Assembly: GCA_020632695.1 (NCBI GenBank) | Contig: JACKFB010000003.1 | Span: 124,001 to 188,000, forward strand | Length of the DNA stretch: 64,000 nt | Source: Deltaproteobacteria bacterium | GTDB lineage: Bacteria; Myxococcota_A; UBA9042; PHBI01; JACKFB01 | Reading direction: 5' to 3' | In this document: one piece after another, positions 1 through 9,232 of the stretch | How the letters are laid out: the number at the start of each line of letters is the position of its first letter | How positions within the stretch are numbered: position 1 is the first letter of the stretch | Notes under the pieces: model-generated | Told to the model about the DNA's origin: nothing | Databases searched by the model: none | The model's input: only the letters and a program-made list of their open reading frames with translations | Program-made: the position numbers and the translations under genes

Positions 1-597
1 TACTCCGCGGCCACCGCGGCGGTCGAGCTGGCCGAGCTGGTGCGCGAGACGCCGACGACGCGCGTGGAGTGGGTGGTGCGGCACGAGGCCACCGATCCCA
101 TCGAGGCGATCCCCGACGACCCCCTGCCCGAGCGCGCCGCGCTGACCCGCCTCGCCAACGCGGCGGTCGCGCCCGGCGGTCCCATCCGCCTGCACCGCGA
201 GAACTGGGTCGAGCGCATGACCTCGGCCCGCGACGGCGTCCTGGACGTGACGCTGTCCGGCGGCGCGCGCATGGTCTTCGACGAGCTGCTGGCCATGGTG
301 GGCTTCGCGCCGGACTTCACCCCCCTGGACGGCCTGCAGGTGCACCTCGACTACGCGACGCGCGGCCCGCGCAAGCTGGCCCAGCTCCTGAGACAGGAAG
401 ACCAGGCCGGCCCCCGCCGTCCGGTCGCCGCCGCCCGAGCCCCCACCCCGCCCGGCCCGGAGGTGCTGATGCACCCCGAGCCCGACCTCTTCGTCCTGGG
501 CCACAAGAGCTTCGGCAACCGCTCCGACTACTTCTTCCAGTCCGGCTACTTGCAGGCGAGGTTGCTGGCAGAGGTCATGCGCTGGCGCACGTTGTAG
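1..597 (+). CDS. FAD-dependent oxidoreductase, C-terminal part (5' end outside window)
   Basis: The reading frame is open from base 1, so about 198 C-terminal residues are present and the N-terminus with the first dinucleotide-binding motif is missing. The visible start resembles the second nucleotide-binding segment of pyridine-nucleotide flavoproteins (SAATAAVELAEL, then a basic strand TRVEWVVRH). The end carries a typical FAD-closing segment (LFVLGHKSFGNRSDYFFQ) followed by an amphipathic helix. Family knowledge points to a thioredoxin-reductase-like or flavin monooxygenase-like oxidoreductase. The substrate cannot be read from this fragment. No gene follows on this strand before the repeat arrays. 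Confidence 0.7.
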   Translation, partial: YSAATAAVELAELVRETPTTRVEWVVRHEATDPIEAIPDDPLPERAALTRLANAAVAPGGPIRLHRENWVERMTSARDGVLDVTLSGGARMVFDELLAMVGFAPDFTPLDGLQVHLDYATRGPRKLAQLLRQEDQAGPRRPVAAARAPTPPGPEVLMHPEPDLFVLGHKSFGNRSDYFFQSGYLQARLLAEVMRWRTL

Positions 598-651
598 CGT
601 CGATGGCCGGGGCGGGAATCGGCGTCGATGGCCGGGGCGGCCGCTACGGAC

Positions 652-739
652 GCCGCTGAGGGCAGCGCTCCCTCGGGTCAGCCTTGCGACGGGCTGGGGC
701 CCGACTCGGGCTGCCCTCGGTCGCGCCACCCTCAGCGGC
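652..739. repeat. Inverted repeat just before array 1
   Basis: An 11-bp perfect inverted repeat (652-662 against 729-739) encloses a second shorter pair (GGGCAGC near 660-666 against GCTGCCC near 711-717). It lies about 120 bp before the first hexanucleotide array and could fold as a stem-loop on either strand. A short direct repeat (GTCGATGGCCGGGGCGG at about 599 and 623) lies just upstream. Function unknown. Confidence 0.5.
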
Positions 740-857
740 GCCCTCGCAGGCCGCCTCGGCCATCGCACACGGGGGCGGGATCGTTCGAGGTTGGGGCTGG
801 TGGTGGCGGGTCGGGATCTCGGGCCGCGGCCTTTGGCCGCGGGTGGTGGCGGCGGGA

Positions 858-1291
<434 letters not shown>

Positions 1292-1327
1292 CGGCGACGG
1301 CCTCCGCGACCGCCGCCGCCGTCCGCG

Positions 1328-1672
1328 CTACCGCCGCCGATGGATCATCCGCCAGGTCATCGCCTTGACCCGGTCCAGCAGCTCCAGCACCTCCGCACCG
1401 GCCGCCTCGGGCACCGCCCCCGCGCCGACCATCAGCTCCAACGCCATCGACGCCTCCCGCGCGCTGCCGTACGCGATCCGGTAGTGCTGCACCCGGTCCC
1501 GCCCGAAGCGCCCCGAGCCCTCGGCCAGGTTCAGCGCCGCCGACGCCCCCGCCCGGGTCGCCTGGTCTCCCAAGCCCCGGAACGAAGGCGGCAACCCCCG
1601 CGCCAACCCGAAGAGCCCCACCGCCGCCCGCGCCGCCACCCGCTCCGCGTCCATCCCCGACTCGCCAACCAT
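1328..1672 (-). CDS. Four-helix bundle protein (23S rRNA-intervening-sequence / S23 family, Avd-like fold)
   Basis: The 114-residue product matches the small S23 family in length and motif order. It has an N-terminal helix (ARAAVGLFGLARGL), the family signature ASAALNLAEGSGR, then the helix YRIAYGSAREASMALEL and a final Lys/Arg-rich helix. The family is known from intervening sequences in Leptospira 23S rRNA genes, and the same fold is used by Avd proteins of diversity-generating retroelements. It is thought to bind nucleic acid. The ATG at 1672 is chosen because GGAGG lies six bases upstream (plus-strand bases 1679-1683); a second Met follows at 1654. There is no rRNA gene and no reverse transcriptase nearby. 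The gene is isolated between two tandem arrays and its ribosome site lies in the arm of a large hairpin. Confidence 0.8.
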   Translation of the reverse strand: MVGESGMDAERVAARAAVGLFGLARGLPPSFRGLGDQATRAGASAALNLAEGSGRFGRDRVQHYRIAYGSAREASMALELMVGAGAVPEAAGAEVLELLDRVKAMTWRMIHRRR

Positions 1673-1676
1673 CTCT

Positions 1677-1842
1677 CGCCTCCAGGGCCGCCAGTTGAGC
1701 CCCCACCACCAGCCGCTTGGCGCTGGGCCGTCAGGGACGGTTGAAGGCCGCCGCGAAGCGGCCGAGGAGCGAAGCGACGCAGGTCCTGACGGCCCAGCGC
1801 CGGAAGCGGCAGCAGCCACCTCAACTGGCGGCCCTGGAGGCG
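1677..1842. repeat. Long interrupted inverted repeat (hairpin) upstream of the four-helix-bundle gene
   Basis: Bases 1677-1699 and 1820-1842 are perfect 23-bp inverted copies. Inside them 1712-1718 pairs with 1804-1810 (7 bp) and 1719-1733 with 1787-1801 (15 bp), about 45 pairs in all. The loop holds a further 6-bp stem (1746-1751/1758-1763). The left arm contains the Shine-Dalgarno sequence of the minus-strand four-helix-bundle gene. The right arm supplies a GGAGG and an ATG (1848) on the plus strand that would encode only 11 residues before array 2. The structure could gate translation or be the structural core of the whole element. Confidence 0.9.
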
Positions 1843-1877
1843 GCGCGATGGCTGAGGGGCGGGTCCGTGAGCTGAGT

Positions 1878-2268
1878 GGCTGAGTCCGAGGCCGAGTCGG
1901 AGTCTGGAGTCCGAGCTGACGAGTCTGAGTCTGAGTCTGAGTCTGAGTCTGCTGGTCTGAGTCTGAGTCTGGGTCTGAGTCTGGGTCTGAGTCTGAGTCT
2001 GAGTCTGGGTCTGAGTCTGAGTCTGAGTCTGAGTCTGAGTCTGAGTCTGAGTCTGGGTCTGCGGCTGAGTCGAGTCTGAGTCTGGGTCTGAGTCTGCGTC
2101 TGAGTCTGGGTCTGAGTCTGAGTCTGAGTCTGGGTCTGAGTCTGAGTCTGCGGCGGCTGAGTCTGAGTCTGAGTCTGAGTCTCGAGTCTGAGTCTGAGTC
2201 TGAGTCTGAGTCTGAGTCTGAGTCTGAGTCTGCGGCTGAGTCTGGAGTCTGAGTCTGAGTCTGAGTCC
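1878..2268. repeat. Hexanucleotide tandem array 2 (GAGTCT type)
   Basis: About 390 bp of the hexamer GAGTCT with variants GGGTCT, GCGTCT and occasional insertions (CTGCGG). The unit differs from arrays 1 and 3 (CGGTCT in the same register) at two positions and shares GTCT. It lies 5' of the four-helix-bundle gene, on the other side of the hairpin from array 1. All six frames stay open for long stretches (for example Gln-Thr repeats on the minus strand), but nothing supports translation. Confidence 0.95.
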
Positions 2269-2325
2269 GTCGCTGCCTCTGCGGCTCGAGTGCGAGGCGA
2301 TGGCTGGGCCAGTGTCAGTCACGGT

Positions 2326-2795
<470 letters not shown>

Positions 2796-2894
2796 CCCGC
2801 GGGGCATACTGGCAGGGATATTGCTTCGTCTCAGCTTGCGGCGCTGTCCGGGGCCGGAGGTTCGGTGGGACGGGGCGCGGCTTGGAGGAGAACG

Positions 2895-3248
2895 ATGACC
2901 GACCTCACACCGGACGGGGTAGAGGCCCAGCGGCTGGAGATCGAAGCGCAGCTCAGCGAGCAGCTCGAGACTCTCGAGCTTCGGCTGGCGCGGATCCACG
3001 CCCACCAGAAGAACGCAGGGCGCGAGGTGTCCCGGGACTGGGACGACCGCGCCAGTGAGCGCCAGAACGACGAGGTGGTGGAGGCGCTGCTGCCGCACAC
3101 GCTGGCCGAGATCGCCGCCATCCGCCGCGCGCTCGAGCGGCTGCAGGGCGGAGACGCCCTCACCTGCGAACGCTGCGACGGACCCATCTCGCCGAAGCGC
3201 CTGGCGATCGTCCCCGAGACACGCTTCTGCGCGGAGTGCGCGGGCTGA
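2895..3248 (+). CDS. TraR/DksA-family zinc finger protein
   Basis: The 117-residue protein has two long charged helices (about residues 5-85, coiled-coil-like) followed by a C4 zinc finger. The finger is CERC at 91-94 and CAEC at 112-115, with the conserved ISPKRL between them. This is the DksA/TraR layout. DksA proteins bind RNA polymerase through its secondary channel and tune rRNA and amino-acid promoters. Which residues at the coiled-coil tip match the DksA Asp pair cannot be settled by eye, so a regulatory role is inferred from the family. The ATG has GGAGG six bases upstream. It is the first gene after the repeat tract. Confidence 0.85.
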   Translation: MTDLTPDGVEAQRLEIEAQLSEQLETLELRLARIHAHQKNAGREVSRDWDDRASERQNDEVVEALLPHTLAEIAAIRRALERLQGGDALTCERCDGPISPKRLAIVPETRFCAECAG

Positions 3249-3285
3249 GCCAGGCGGGTGGCCCTCGTCGGGTCCGCCGCTGGTG

Positions 3286-3294
3286 TGCTATCGC
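3286..3294 (+). promoter_or_regulatory. Putative extended -10 element (TGCTATCGC)
   Basis: The TGC-TAT motif recurs upstream of several genes here. This copy sits in a short palindrome (TGTGC 3284-3288, GCACA 3295-3299) between the DksA-like gene and the ureidoglycolate-lyase-like gene. No clear -35 was seen. Confidence 0.35.
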
Positions 3295-3304
3295 GCACAG
3301 CGCG

Positions 3305-3381
3305 CCGGGCGCCGCTCGGACGGTCCGCCCTGCCGCCTGCCAGTCCGGGCGCCGCTCGGACGGTCCGCCCTGCCGCCTGCC
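3305..3381. repeat. 37-bp perfect direct repeat, two copies, 40-bp period
   Basis: Bases 3305-3341 and 3345-3381 are identical and separated by 3 bp. They lie in the leader of the ureidoglycolate-lyase-like gene, downstream of the putative -10. Two copies with no spacer diversity do not make a CRISPR array. It looks like a recent local duplication. Confidence 0.9.
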
Positions 3382-3412
3382 CGTCGCGCCCCTCCCTCAG
3401 GAGCCCTCGCCC

Positions 3413-4081
3413 TTGGAACTCTCGAACTTCGTCGGCCACGACCTCGACGCGATGCCCTCGACGGCGCGCGGCGAGGCCAGGGTGCACCGGGTGCCGCGCG
3501 TCCCCGCCTCCGACGCCTCGCTCGCCGGTTACGGCCGCCTCGTCCAACGCTTCGACCCCGCCGACGTGACCCTCGTCCCCTGGCCCGTCAGCGGCCGCCG
3601 CCCGCTGGTTCCCGGCACCGGCGCCGAGGGCGGCGTGGTCCAGGATCGCTTCGTCTTCGAGCGCCGGGGCGGCCTCCAGTTCGCGACCAACCACGCCGTG
3701 GGGCGCAGCTACCTCACCGGCTGGTACGGCGACCCGGCCACGGCCTCGTCCGAGCGCGAGCCCGCCCGCACCGACGCGCTGCTGACCCACGAAGCGAACT
3801 ATCACCCCGACGGCGGCCAGATCTTCTCCCCACGCGACGGCTGCCCCTTCGTGGCCTTGCTCGCGCGGCCCGGCGACGACGTGCGGCCCGAGGACTTCGT
3901 CGCCTTCGCCTTCGACGGCCGCGCCGGCGTGCATATCGACCCCGGCGTCTGGCACCAGCCGGTCTACCCCGTCGGCGGCGCCGGCACCTTCGACGACGCC
4001 CAGGGGCGCGTCCATGCCTGCGTCTCGGTCGATCTGATCGCGGAGTTCGGGCTCTACCTCGAGGTGCCCCTGCGCGGCTGA
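3413..4081 (+). CDS. Ureidoglycolate lyase family protein (AllA-like cupin)
   Basis: The 222-residue product resembles the ureidoglycolate lyase family (PF04115), a cupin that splits ureidoglycolate to glyoxylate and urea in allantoin breakdown. Conserved-looking blocks are FATNHAVGRSYLTGWYGDP, LLTHEANYHPDGGQ, the strand DPGVWHQPVYP with a likely metal-binding His, and the C-terminal CVSVDLIAEFGLYLEV. The TTG at 3413 is chosen because AGGAG lies nine bases upstream and the frame before it is repeat-derived. No other ureide gene is in the window, so the substrate may differ. It converges with the dioxygenase gene, seven bases apart. Confidence 0.75.
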   Translation: MELSNFVGHDLDAMPSTARGEARVHRVPRVPASDASLAGYGRLVQRFDPADVTLVPWPVSGRRPLVPGTGAEGGVVQDRFVFERRGGLQFATNHAVGRSYLTGWYGDPATASSEREPARTDALLTHEANYHPDGGQIFSPRDGCPFVALLARPGDDVRPEDFVAFAFDGRAGVHIDPGVWHQPVYPVGGAGTFDDAQGRVHACVSVDLIAEFGLYLEVPLRG

Positions 4082-4088
4082 GGCGGCG

Positions 4089-5030
4089 CTACCCGTCCAG
4101 CCGCACGGCGCGCCGGCTGAGGCTGCCGAACTCGAAGCCGGTCACCGGGAAGCTCACCTCGGGTCGGCCATGGCCGGCGGCGCCGGCGACCACCAGCAGC
4201 GGGCGCAGGTGCTCGTCGGTCGGGTGGTTGGTGCGGAACTCCGGGGCGCGGGCGGGCGCGTCGAGCAGCGCCTCCACATCCCAGCGCGTCAGCACGTCCG
4301 CGGCCCACGCGTCGAAGTCGGCCGCCCACGCCGGCGGCGGCTCCCGCTCCGAGAAGTCCACGCGGCGCAGGTTGTGGGTGAGGTTCCCGCTGCCGACGAT
4401 CAGCACCCGCTCGTCCCGGAGCGGCGCGAGGCGCTGCCCGAGGGCGTACAGCTCGGCGTAGCTGGCGCCCGCCGGCATCGCGAGCTGCAGCACCGGCACG
4501 TCCGCGTTCGGGTACATCCACACCAGCGGCGTCCACACGCCGTGGTCCAGGCCTCGGCCCGAGGCCTCGTCGGCGTCCCCGCCGAGCAGCTCGCGCACGC
4601 GCCCCGCCAGCTCGGGCGCGCCCGGCGCCGGCCAGCGCACCCGCGAGAGCGCCTCCGGGAAACCCTGGAAGTCGTAGATCAGCGGCAGGGTCTCCACCGC
4701 GCCGAGGGTGGCGCGCGGGGCCGTCCAGTGCGCCGAGACGACCAGGATGGCGTCCGGGCGGTCGAAGGATCCGGCGAGGCGTGCGAGGGGGGCACCCTTG
4801 TCGGCGTCCAGGGCGATGGTGGGCGCTCCGTGCCCGACGAAGATCGCCGGCGTTCGTGATCCCATGGCAGCACCTCCCGCGGGATCGCCCGCGCGCGCCG
4901 CCGTCTTCCCCGCGGCCGTCGCGTCGCCCGCGCCCGGCGTGCGTCCGCCGAGGACCAGCCCGGCCCCGCCGCCGGCGGCTACGGCCAGGGCGGCGACGAA
5001 TCGGCGTCGCGTCAGTGCGGGCGGGCTCAC
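4089..5030 (-). CDS. Extradiol ring-cleavage dioxygenase, 4,5-DOPA dioxygenase (YgiD/LigB) type, with Tat-like leader
   Basis: The 313-residue protein has the YgiD/LigB class III fold signatures: PAIFVGHGAPT (about 61-71), VVSAHWT, LDHGVWTPLVWMYP and GSGNLTHNLRR. These include the His residues that bind the metal in the family. Relatives open catechol-type rings such as DOPA. Unlike E. coli YgiD, it has about 55 extra N-terminal residues with a twin-arginine leader (LTRRRFVAALAVAAGGGAG), so export by the Tat system is likely. Residue M56 would give the cytoplasmic length, but the leader is too good to dismiss. Transcribed away from the response regulator. Confidence 0.85.
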   Translation of the reverse strand: MSPPALTRRRFVAALAVAAGGGAGLVLGGRTPGAGDATAAGKTAARAGDPAGGAAMGSRTPAIFVGHGAPTIALDADKGAPLARLAGSFDRPDAILVVSAHWTAPRATLGAVETLPLIYDFQGFPEALSRVRWPAPGAPELAGRVRELLGGDADEASGRGLDHGVWTPLVWMYPNADVPVLQLAMPAGASYAELYALGQRLAPLRDERVLIVGSGNLTHNLRRVDFSEREPPPAWAADFDAWAADVLTRWDVEALLDAPARAPEFRTNHPTDEHLRPLLVVAGAAGHGRPEVSFPVTGFEFGSLSRRAVRLDG

Positions 5031-5177
5031 CGTGGGGGCTCCGGCGTCCAGGGGCTACAGGTTCCTCCTCACCAACTCGCGACGCACGCGCGGAGTTCAT
5101 CGAGAAGCGGATCGGATGTGACCGGCGGACGGCACGATCCATGCAACCCGAGCACTGTCCCACGGGTTCGCGTCGTC

Positions 5178-5199
5178 GCTGTGTGCTATACGACACAGC
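5178..5199 (+). promoter_or_regulatory. Palindrome overlapping a putative extended -10 of the response regulator gene
   Basis: GCTGTGT (5178-5184) and ACACAGC (5193-5199) are perfect inverted repeats around an 8-base centre. The extended -10 candidate TGCTATACG (5184-5192) fills that centre, about 40 bases before the ATG. A protein bound here would block the promoter, so it may be an operator, possibly autoregulatory. Confidence 0.45.
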
Positions 5200-5232
5200 G
5201 GTGGCCGTCCCGCGTGCCGGTAGGAGAGAGAG

Positions 5233-6630
<1,398 letters not shown>

Positions 6631-6668
6631 GCGGGGCGGCCGCGCCTGACCCGGTCACGGCCGGCCCC

Positions 6669-6692
6669 TCGGCGTGGCCTCGGGCCGAGGCG
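6669..6692. terminator. Hairpin between convergent genes, possible terminator
   Basis: CCTCGGC (6669-6675) pairs with GCCGAGG (6686-6692) around a 10-base loop, between the convergent response regulator and universal stress protein genes. There is no T-run, so termination is inferred from position only. Confidence 0.3.
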
Positions 6693-6701
6693 CAGGGTCG
6701 A

Positions 6702-7157
6702 TCAGGGCTCGCGCACCACCAGCACCGGGACGGGCGAGGCGCGCACGACGCGTTCGGCCACCGACCCCAAGAAGAGCCGGCGCAGCCCCCGCCGGCCGTG
6801 CGTGCCGACGATGATCCGCGTCGCCTCCTCCTGCTCGGCGGCCTCGAGGATCACCTCCACCGGGTGCCCCTCGGAGACCTCGACGGTGGTCACCAGCGCC
6901 GGATGCTCGGCCCGCAGCTCGTCGGCCACGCGCTCCAGCCGATGGCGCGCCGCGGCCCGTGCCTCCGTCAGGTGCGACACCATCGGCACCGCTACCGCCC
7001 CCGTGGCCCACTCGACCGGGGCGGCGAGCACCTCCGGGTCGAGCGCGTGCAGCAGCACCAGGCGCGCCCCCTCGATGACGGCGTCCCGCGCGGCCTGGCG
7101 GACGGCCACCTCCGAACAAGCCGAGAAGTCGTGGGCCGCGATCCAGACTGTGTTCAT
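6702..7157 (-). CDS. Universal stress protein (UspA family)
   Basis: The 151-residue single-domain protein starts with the Usp beta strand (TVWIAAHDFSACSE). It ends with the nucleotide-binding loop G-x2-G-x9-G-S (GTHGRRGLRRLFLGSVAE), followed by the strand VPVLVVREP. The complete loop suggests an ATP-binding Usp. These proteins are stress-induced cytoplasmic factors with no single known reaction. A second Usp gene lies about 50 bases upstream on the same strand, so the two may be co-transcribed. The sequences differ clearly, so this is an old paralogous pair. Confidence 0.9.
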   Translation of the reverse strand: MNTVWIAAHDFSACSEVAVRQAARDAVIEGARLVLLHALDPEVLAAPVEWATGAVAVPMVSHLTEARAAARHRLERVADELRAEHPALVTTVEVSEGHPVEVILEAAEQEEATRIIVGTHGRRGLRRLFLGSVAERVVRASPVPVLVVREP

Positions 7158-7208
7158 CGCACGCTCCTGCTCAGACGCGAACTCCCTCGTCGGCGCCGCG
7201 GACCCTTC

Positions 7209-7652
7209 TCACGTCTCGGTCTTCGGCAGCCGGAGCACCAGGACCGGGACCGTCGCGTGGCGCACGATGACCTCCGCCACCGAGCCGATGAGGAGCCGGC
7301 GCAGCCCCGTGCGCCCGTGCGAGGGCACCACGATGAGACCGGCCGAGATCTCCTCCGCGTAGTCGCAGATCGTCACGCCCGGCGGCCCCGTGCGCACGTC
7401 GAGGTGCACGCCGCGGATGCCCCGCTCCTCCAGCGTGCGCTCCAGCGTCGCCCGGACCCGCGCCGCCCGATCGGCGTCGTTGATGGTGCCGTAGATGACG
7501 CCGGGCTCGATGGCGCTCAGCGGCTCCAGCACGGTCACCACGTGGACCCCCGACGCCGGCGCCAGCTTCAGCGCCGTCTCCACCGCGTACATCGAGAGAT
7601 CGGAGAGATCCACCGGGACCACCACCCGATCCACGCGCCATCCCTCACTCAC
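7209..7652 (-). CDS. Universal stress protein (UspA family)
   Basis: The 147-residue product has the Usp core: VDRVVVPVDLSDLS near the N-terminus and the ATP-binding loop VPSHGRTGLRRLLIGSVAE, with the final strand VPVLVLRLP. The GTG at 7652 is preferred because AGGAGG lies just upstream. An upstream frame extension adds about 29 residues with no family similarity. It precedes the other Usp gene on the same strand with a gap of about 50 bases, and a shared transcript is likely. Tandem Usp genes often respond to the same starvation or redox signal, but nothing here shows which. Confidence 0.9.
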   Translation of the reverse strand: MSEGWRVDRVVVPVDLSDLSMYAVETALKLAPASGVHVVTVLEPLSAIEPGVIYGTINDADRAARVRATLERTLEERGIRGVHLDVRTGPPGVTICDYAEEISAGLIVVPSHGRTGLRRLLIGSVAEVIVRHATVPVLVLRLPKTET

Positions 7653-8068
7653 GATCGCCTCCTGCTGAAAACGGGGGATTCCGCCCACACTGACACGCAA
7701 GGACCGTGCCGAATCGCGCGATCCGTCGCACCGCCCCATGGTCGCATGTCCGCGCGTTCCACGCGATCACCGGGAGTTCCTGGTGGTGGCACGCTCCTTG
7801 CTCACTCCTGGGGCCGTGGAGAGACAGCACGCCTTCGCGCCGCTCGACCGAGCCGCGCCCCACACGCGTTCGTCGGTCGGGCCTGGGTGTGGCGTTCATG
7901 GTCCGACCTGCGCGGCAGGTAGGGCGACGCGAGGCGTGCACTTCTCCAACCCTCCGCCACACGACGCGCGACCGACATCGGGCGCCGGGCCGGGAGCCCA
8001 CCAGGTCCGGCTGTGTCAATTCGCACGGCCCGTGGTATCAGATCCCCCACGCCGGCAAGGAGCACACC
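7653..8068. other. Divergent intergenic region without a recognised gene
   Basis: These 416 bases separate the minus-strand Usp pair from the plus-strand DUF302 gene. I see no gene that passes on start, ribosome site or domain. An extended -10 candidate, TGGTATCAG (8033-8041), has a GTGTCA 17 bases upstream that matches the -35 consensus at four of six positions. It would serve the DUF302 gene. Confidence 0.5.
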
Positions 8069-8479
8069 ATGGAGCTCGTACCCTACGCCTACACCGTGGA
8101 TGTCCCGCTCGGTCATGACGCCGCCGTCGAGCGCGTCACCGGCATCCTGGCCGACGAGGGCTTCGGCATCCTCTCGACCATCGACGTGGCCGGCGCGCTG
8201 AAGAAGAAGCTGGACGCCGAGATGCGCCCCTACACGATCCTGGGCGCCTGCAACCCGCCCTTCGCCCACCGGGCCATCACCGCCGAGCCGGCGATCGGCG
8301 CGCTGCTGCCCTGCAACGTCGTGGTGGAGGAGCGCGAGGACGACCGCTGCCGCGTCCACTTCCTGCGCCCGGACATCATGTTCACGCTGGTGGCTCGCGA
8401 CGACATGGAGACGCTGGCCACCGAGGTGAACGAGCGCATCGAGCGCGCCGCCCGGCGGCTGACCAGCTTCATGCGCTGA
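8069..8479 (+). CDS. DUF302 domain protein
   Basis: The 136-residue protein fits DUF302 over most of its length: the start YTVDVPLGHDAAVERVTGIL, then EGFGILSTIDVAGALKKKL, ILGACNPPFAHRAI and LLPCNVVVEE. This is a small alpha/beta fold of unknown biochemical role, often found with stress, heavy-metal or redox genes. ATG 8069 has AAGGAG upstream. No partner is evident: the Usp genes are divergent and the next gene downstream is a lipoprotein behind its own promoter motif. The conserved Cys in GACNPP is kept. Confidence 0.85.
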   Translation: MELVPYAYTVDVPLGHDAAVERVTGILADEGFGILSTIDVAGALKKKLDAEMRPYTILGACNPPFAHRAITAEPAIGALLPCNVVVEEREDDRCRVHFLRPDIMFTLVARDDMETLATEVNERIERAARRLTSFMR

Positions 8480-8547
8480 CGCCAGGGTCGGCGTGAGGGG
8501 TGCGGCTCGGGGCGTCGGCCCCGGGTGCTGTCTCGCGGCGCGGTCTG

Positions 8548-8556
8548 TGCTATCGG
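8548..8556 (+). promoter_or_regulatory. Putative extended -10 element (TGCTATCGG)
   Basis: Same TGC-TAT motif as upstream of other genes in the window, 31 bases before the GTG of the lipoprotein that opens the three-gene CHAT operon. The -35 region is not obvious. Confidence 0.4.
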
Positions 8557-8587
8557 GAGCGACGGCTGGACCTGTCCCGGAGGCCTC

Positions 8588-9232
8588 GTGCGCGCTCTCA
8601 TCGCCCTGCTCGTGCTCGCGTCGGGTGCGCTCGCCGGCTGCCCGGACACGCGCCCCCCCGAGGCCCCGGCCGCGCCCGACGCCGCCGCCGCTGCGCCCGA
8701 GGCCGCCTACCTGGCCGGACGCGTGCACTTCGGTGGCCGCCAGCTCGCCGTGGTGCCCTTCATCGCCCACCCGCCCGAGATGGACCTGCGGGTGCAGTGC
8801 CTGTCGATGCGTGACCGCCTGCGCAGCCAGGGCCAGCCCACCGGGCCGCTCTGCTTCGACGAGACCCCGCGCCAGGCGGTACGCACCCTGCGCATCGAGG
8901 CGGTGCCGGGGGTCTCGGGCCGTCAGACCATCGCGCGGCTGGCGGCGGCCAACGACTCGGCCCACTTCATCATCGAACCGAGCGGCAGCATCTATCAGAT
9001 CCTGGACCTGGCCTACGCGCCGCGCCGCGGTGGCGCGGTGCAGCCGGGCGAGATCCGCGTCATCAGCGCCGACCCGGCAGCCACCGAGCGCCTGCGCGCG
9101 GCCCTGACGGGCGCCATCTCGGGGCTCGGGGTGGACGCCGTCGCCGCCCAGCCGCCCCCAGGCGAGGTCGCCGCGCCCGCGCCGCCCGCACCGCCCGCGC
9201 CGCCCGGCGAGGAGCACCCCGATGCGCGATGA
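8588..9232 (+). CDS. Predicted lipoprotein with degenerate amidase/PGRP-like region
   Basis: The GTG at 8588 (GGAGG five bases upstream) gives a 214-residue product. It has a lipoprotein leader ending in the lipobox LAGC (Cys at about 18) and then an Ala/Pro linker. The middle part (SAHFIIEPSGSIYQILDLAYAPRRGG) resembles the peptidoglycan amidase_2/PGRP fold. The zinc-binding His pattern of active amidases is not evident, so a binding rather than catalytic role is possible. The C-terminus is Ala/Pro-rich. The stop overlaps the next gene by 11 bases, so it heads an operon with the epimerase-like and CHAT genes. The family assignment is tentative. Confidence 0.5.
   Translation: MRALIALLVLASGALAGCPDTRPPEAPAAPDAAAAAPEAAYLAGRVHFGGRQLAVVPFIAHPPEMDLRVQCLSMRDRLRSQGQPTGPLCFDETPRQAVRTLRIEAVPGVSGRQTIARLAAANDSAHFIIEPSGSIYQILDLAYAPRRGGAVQPGEIRVISADPAATERLRAALTGAISGLGVDAVAAQPPPGEVAAPAPPAPPAPPGEEHPDAR

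Noticed and set aside
1328..1672. 23S rRNA intervening sequence or diversity-generating retroelement
   Set aside because: No rRNA sequence flanks the gene, and no reverse transcriptase, template repeat or variable gene is in the window. Only the protein family is shared.
1677..1842. Insertion sequence or MITE ends
   Set aside because: No transposase and no target-site duplication were found, and the arms point inward on a loop of only about 53 bases. A structural hairpin is the simpler reading.
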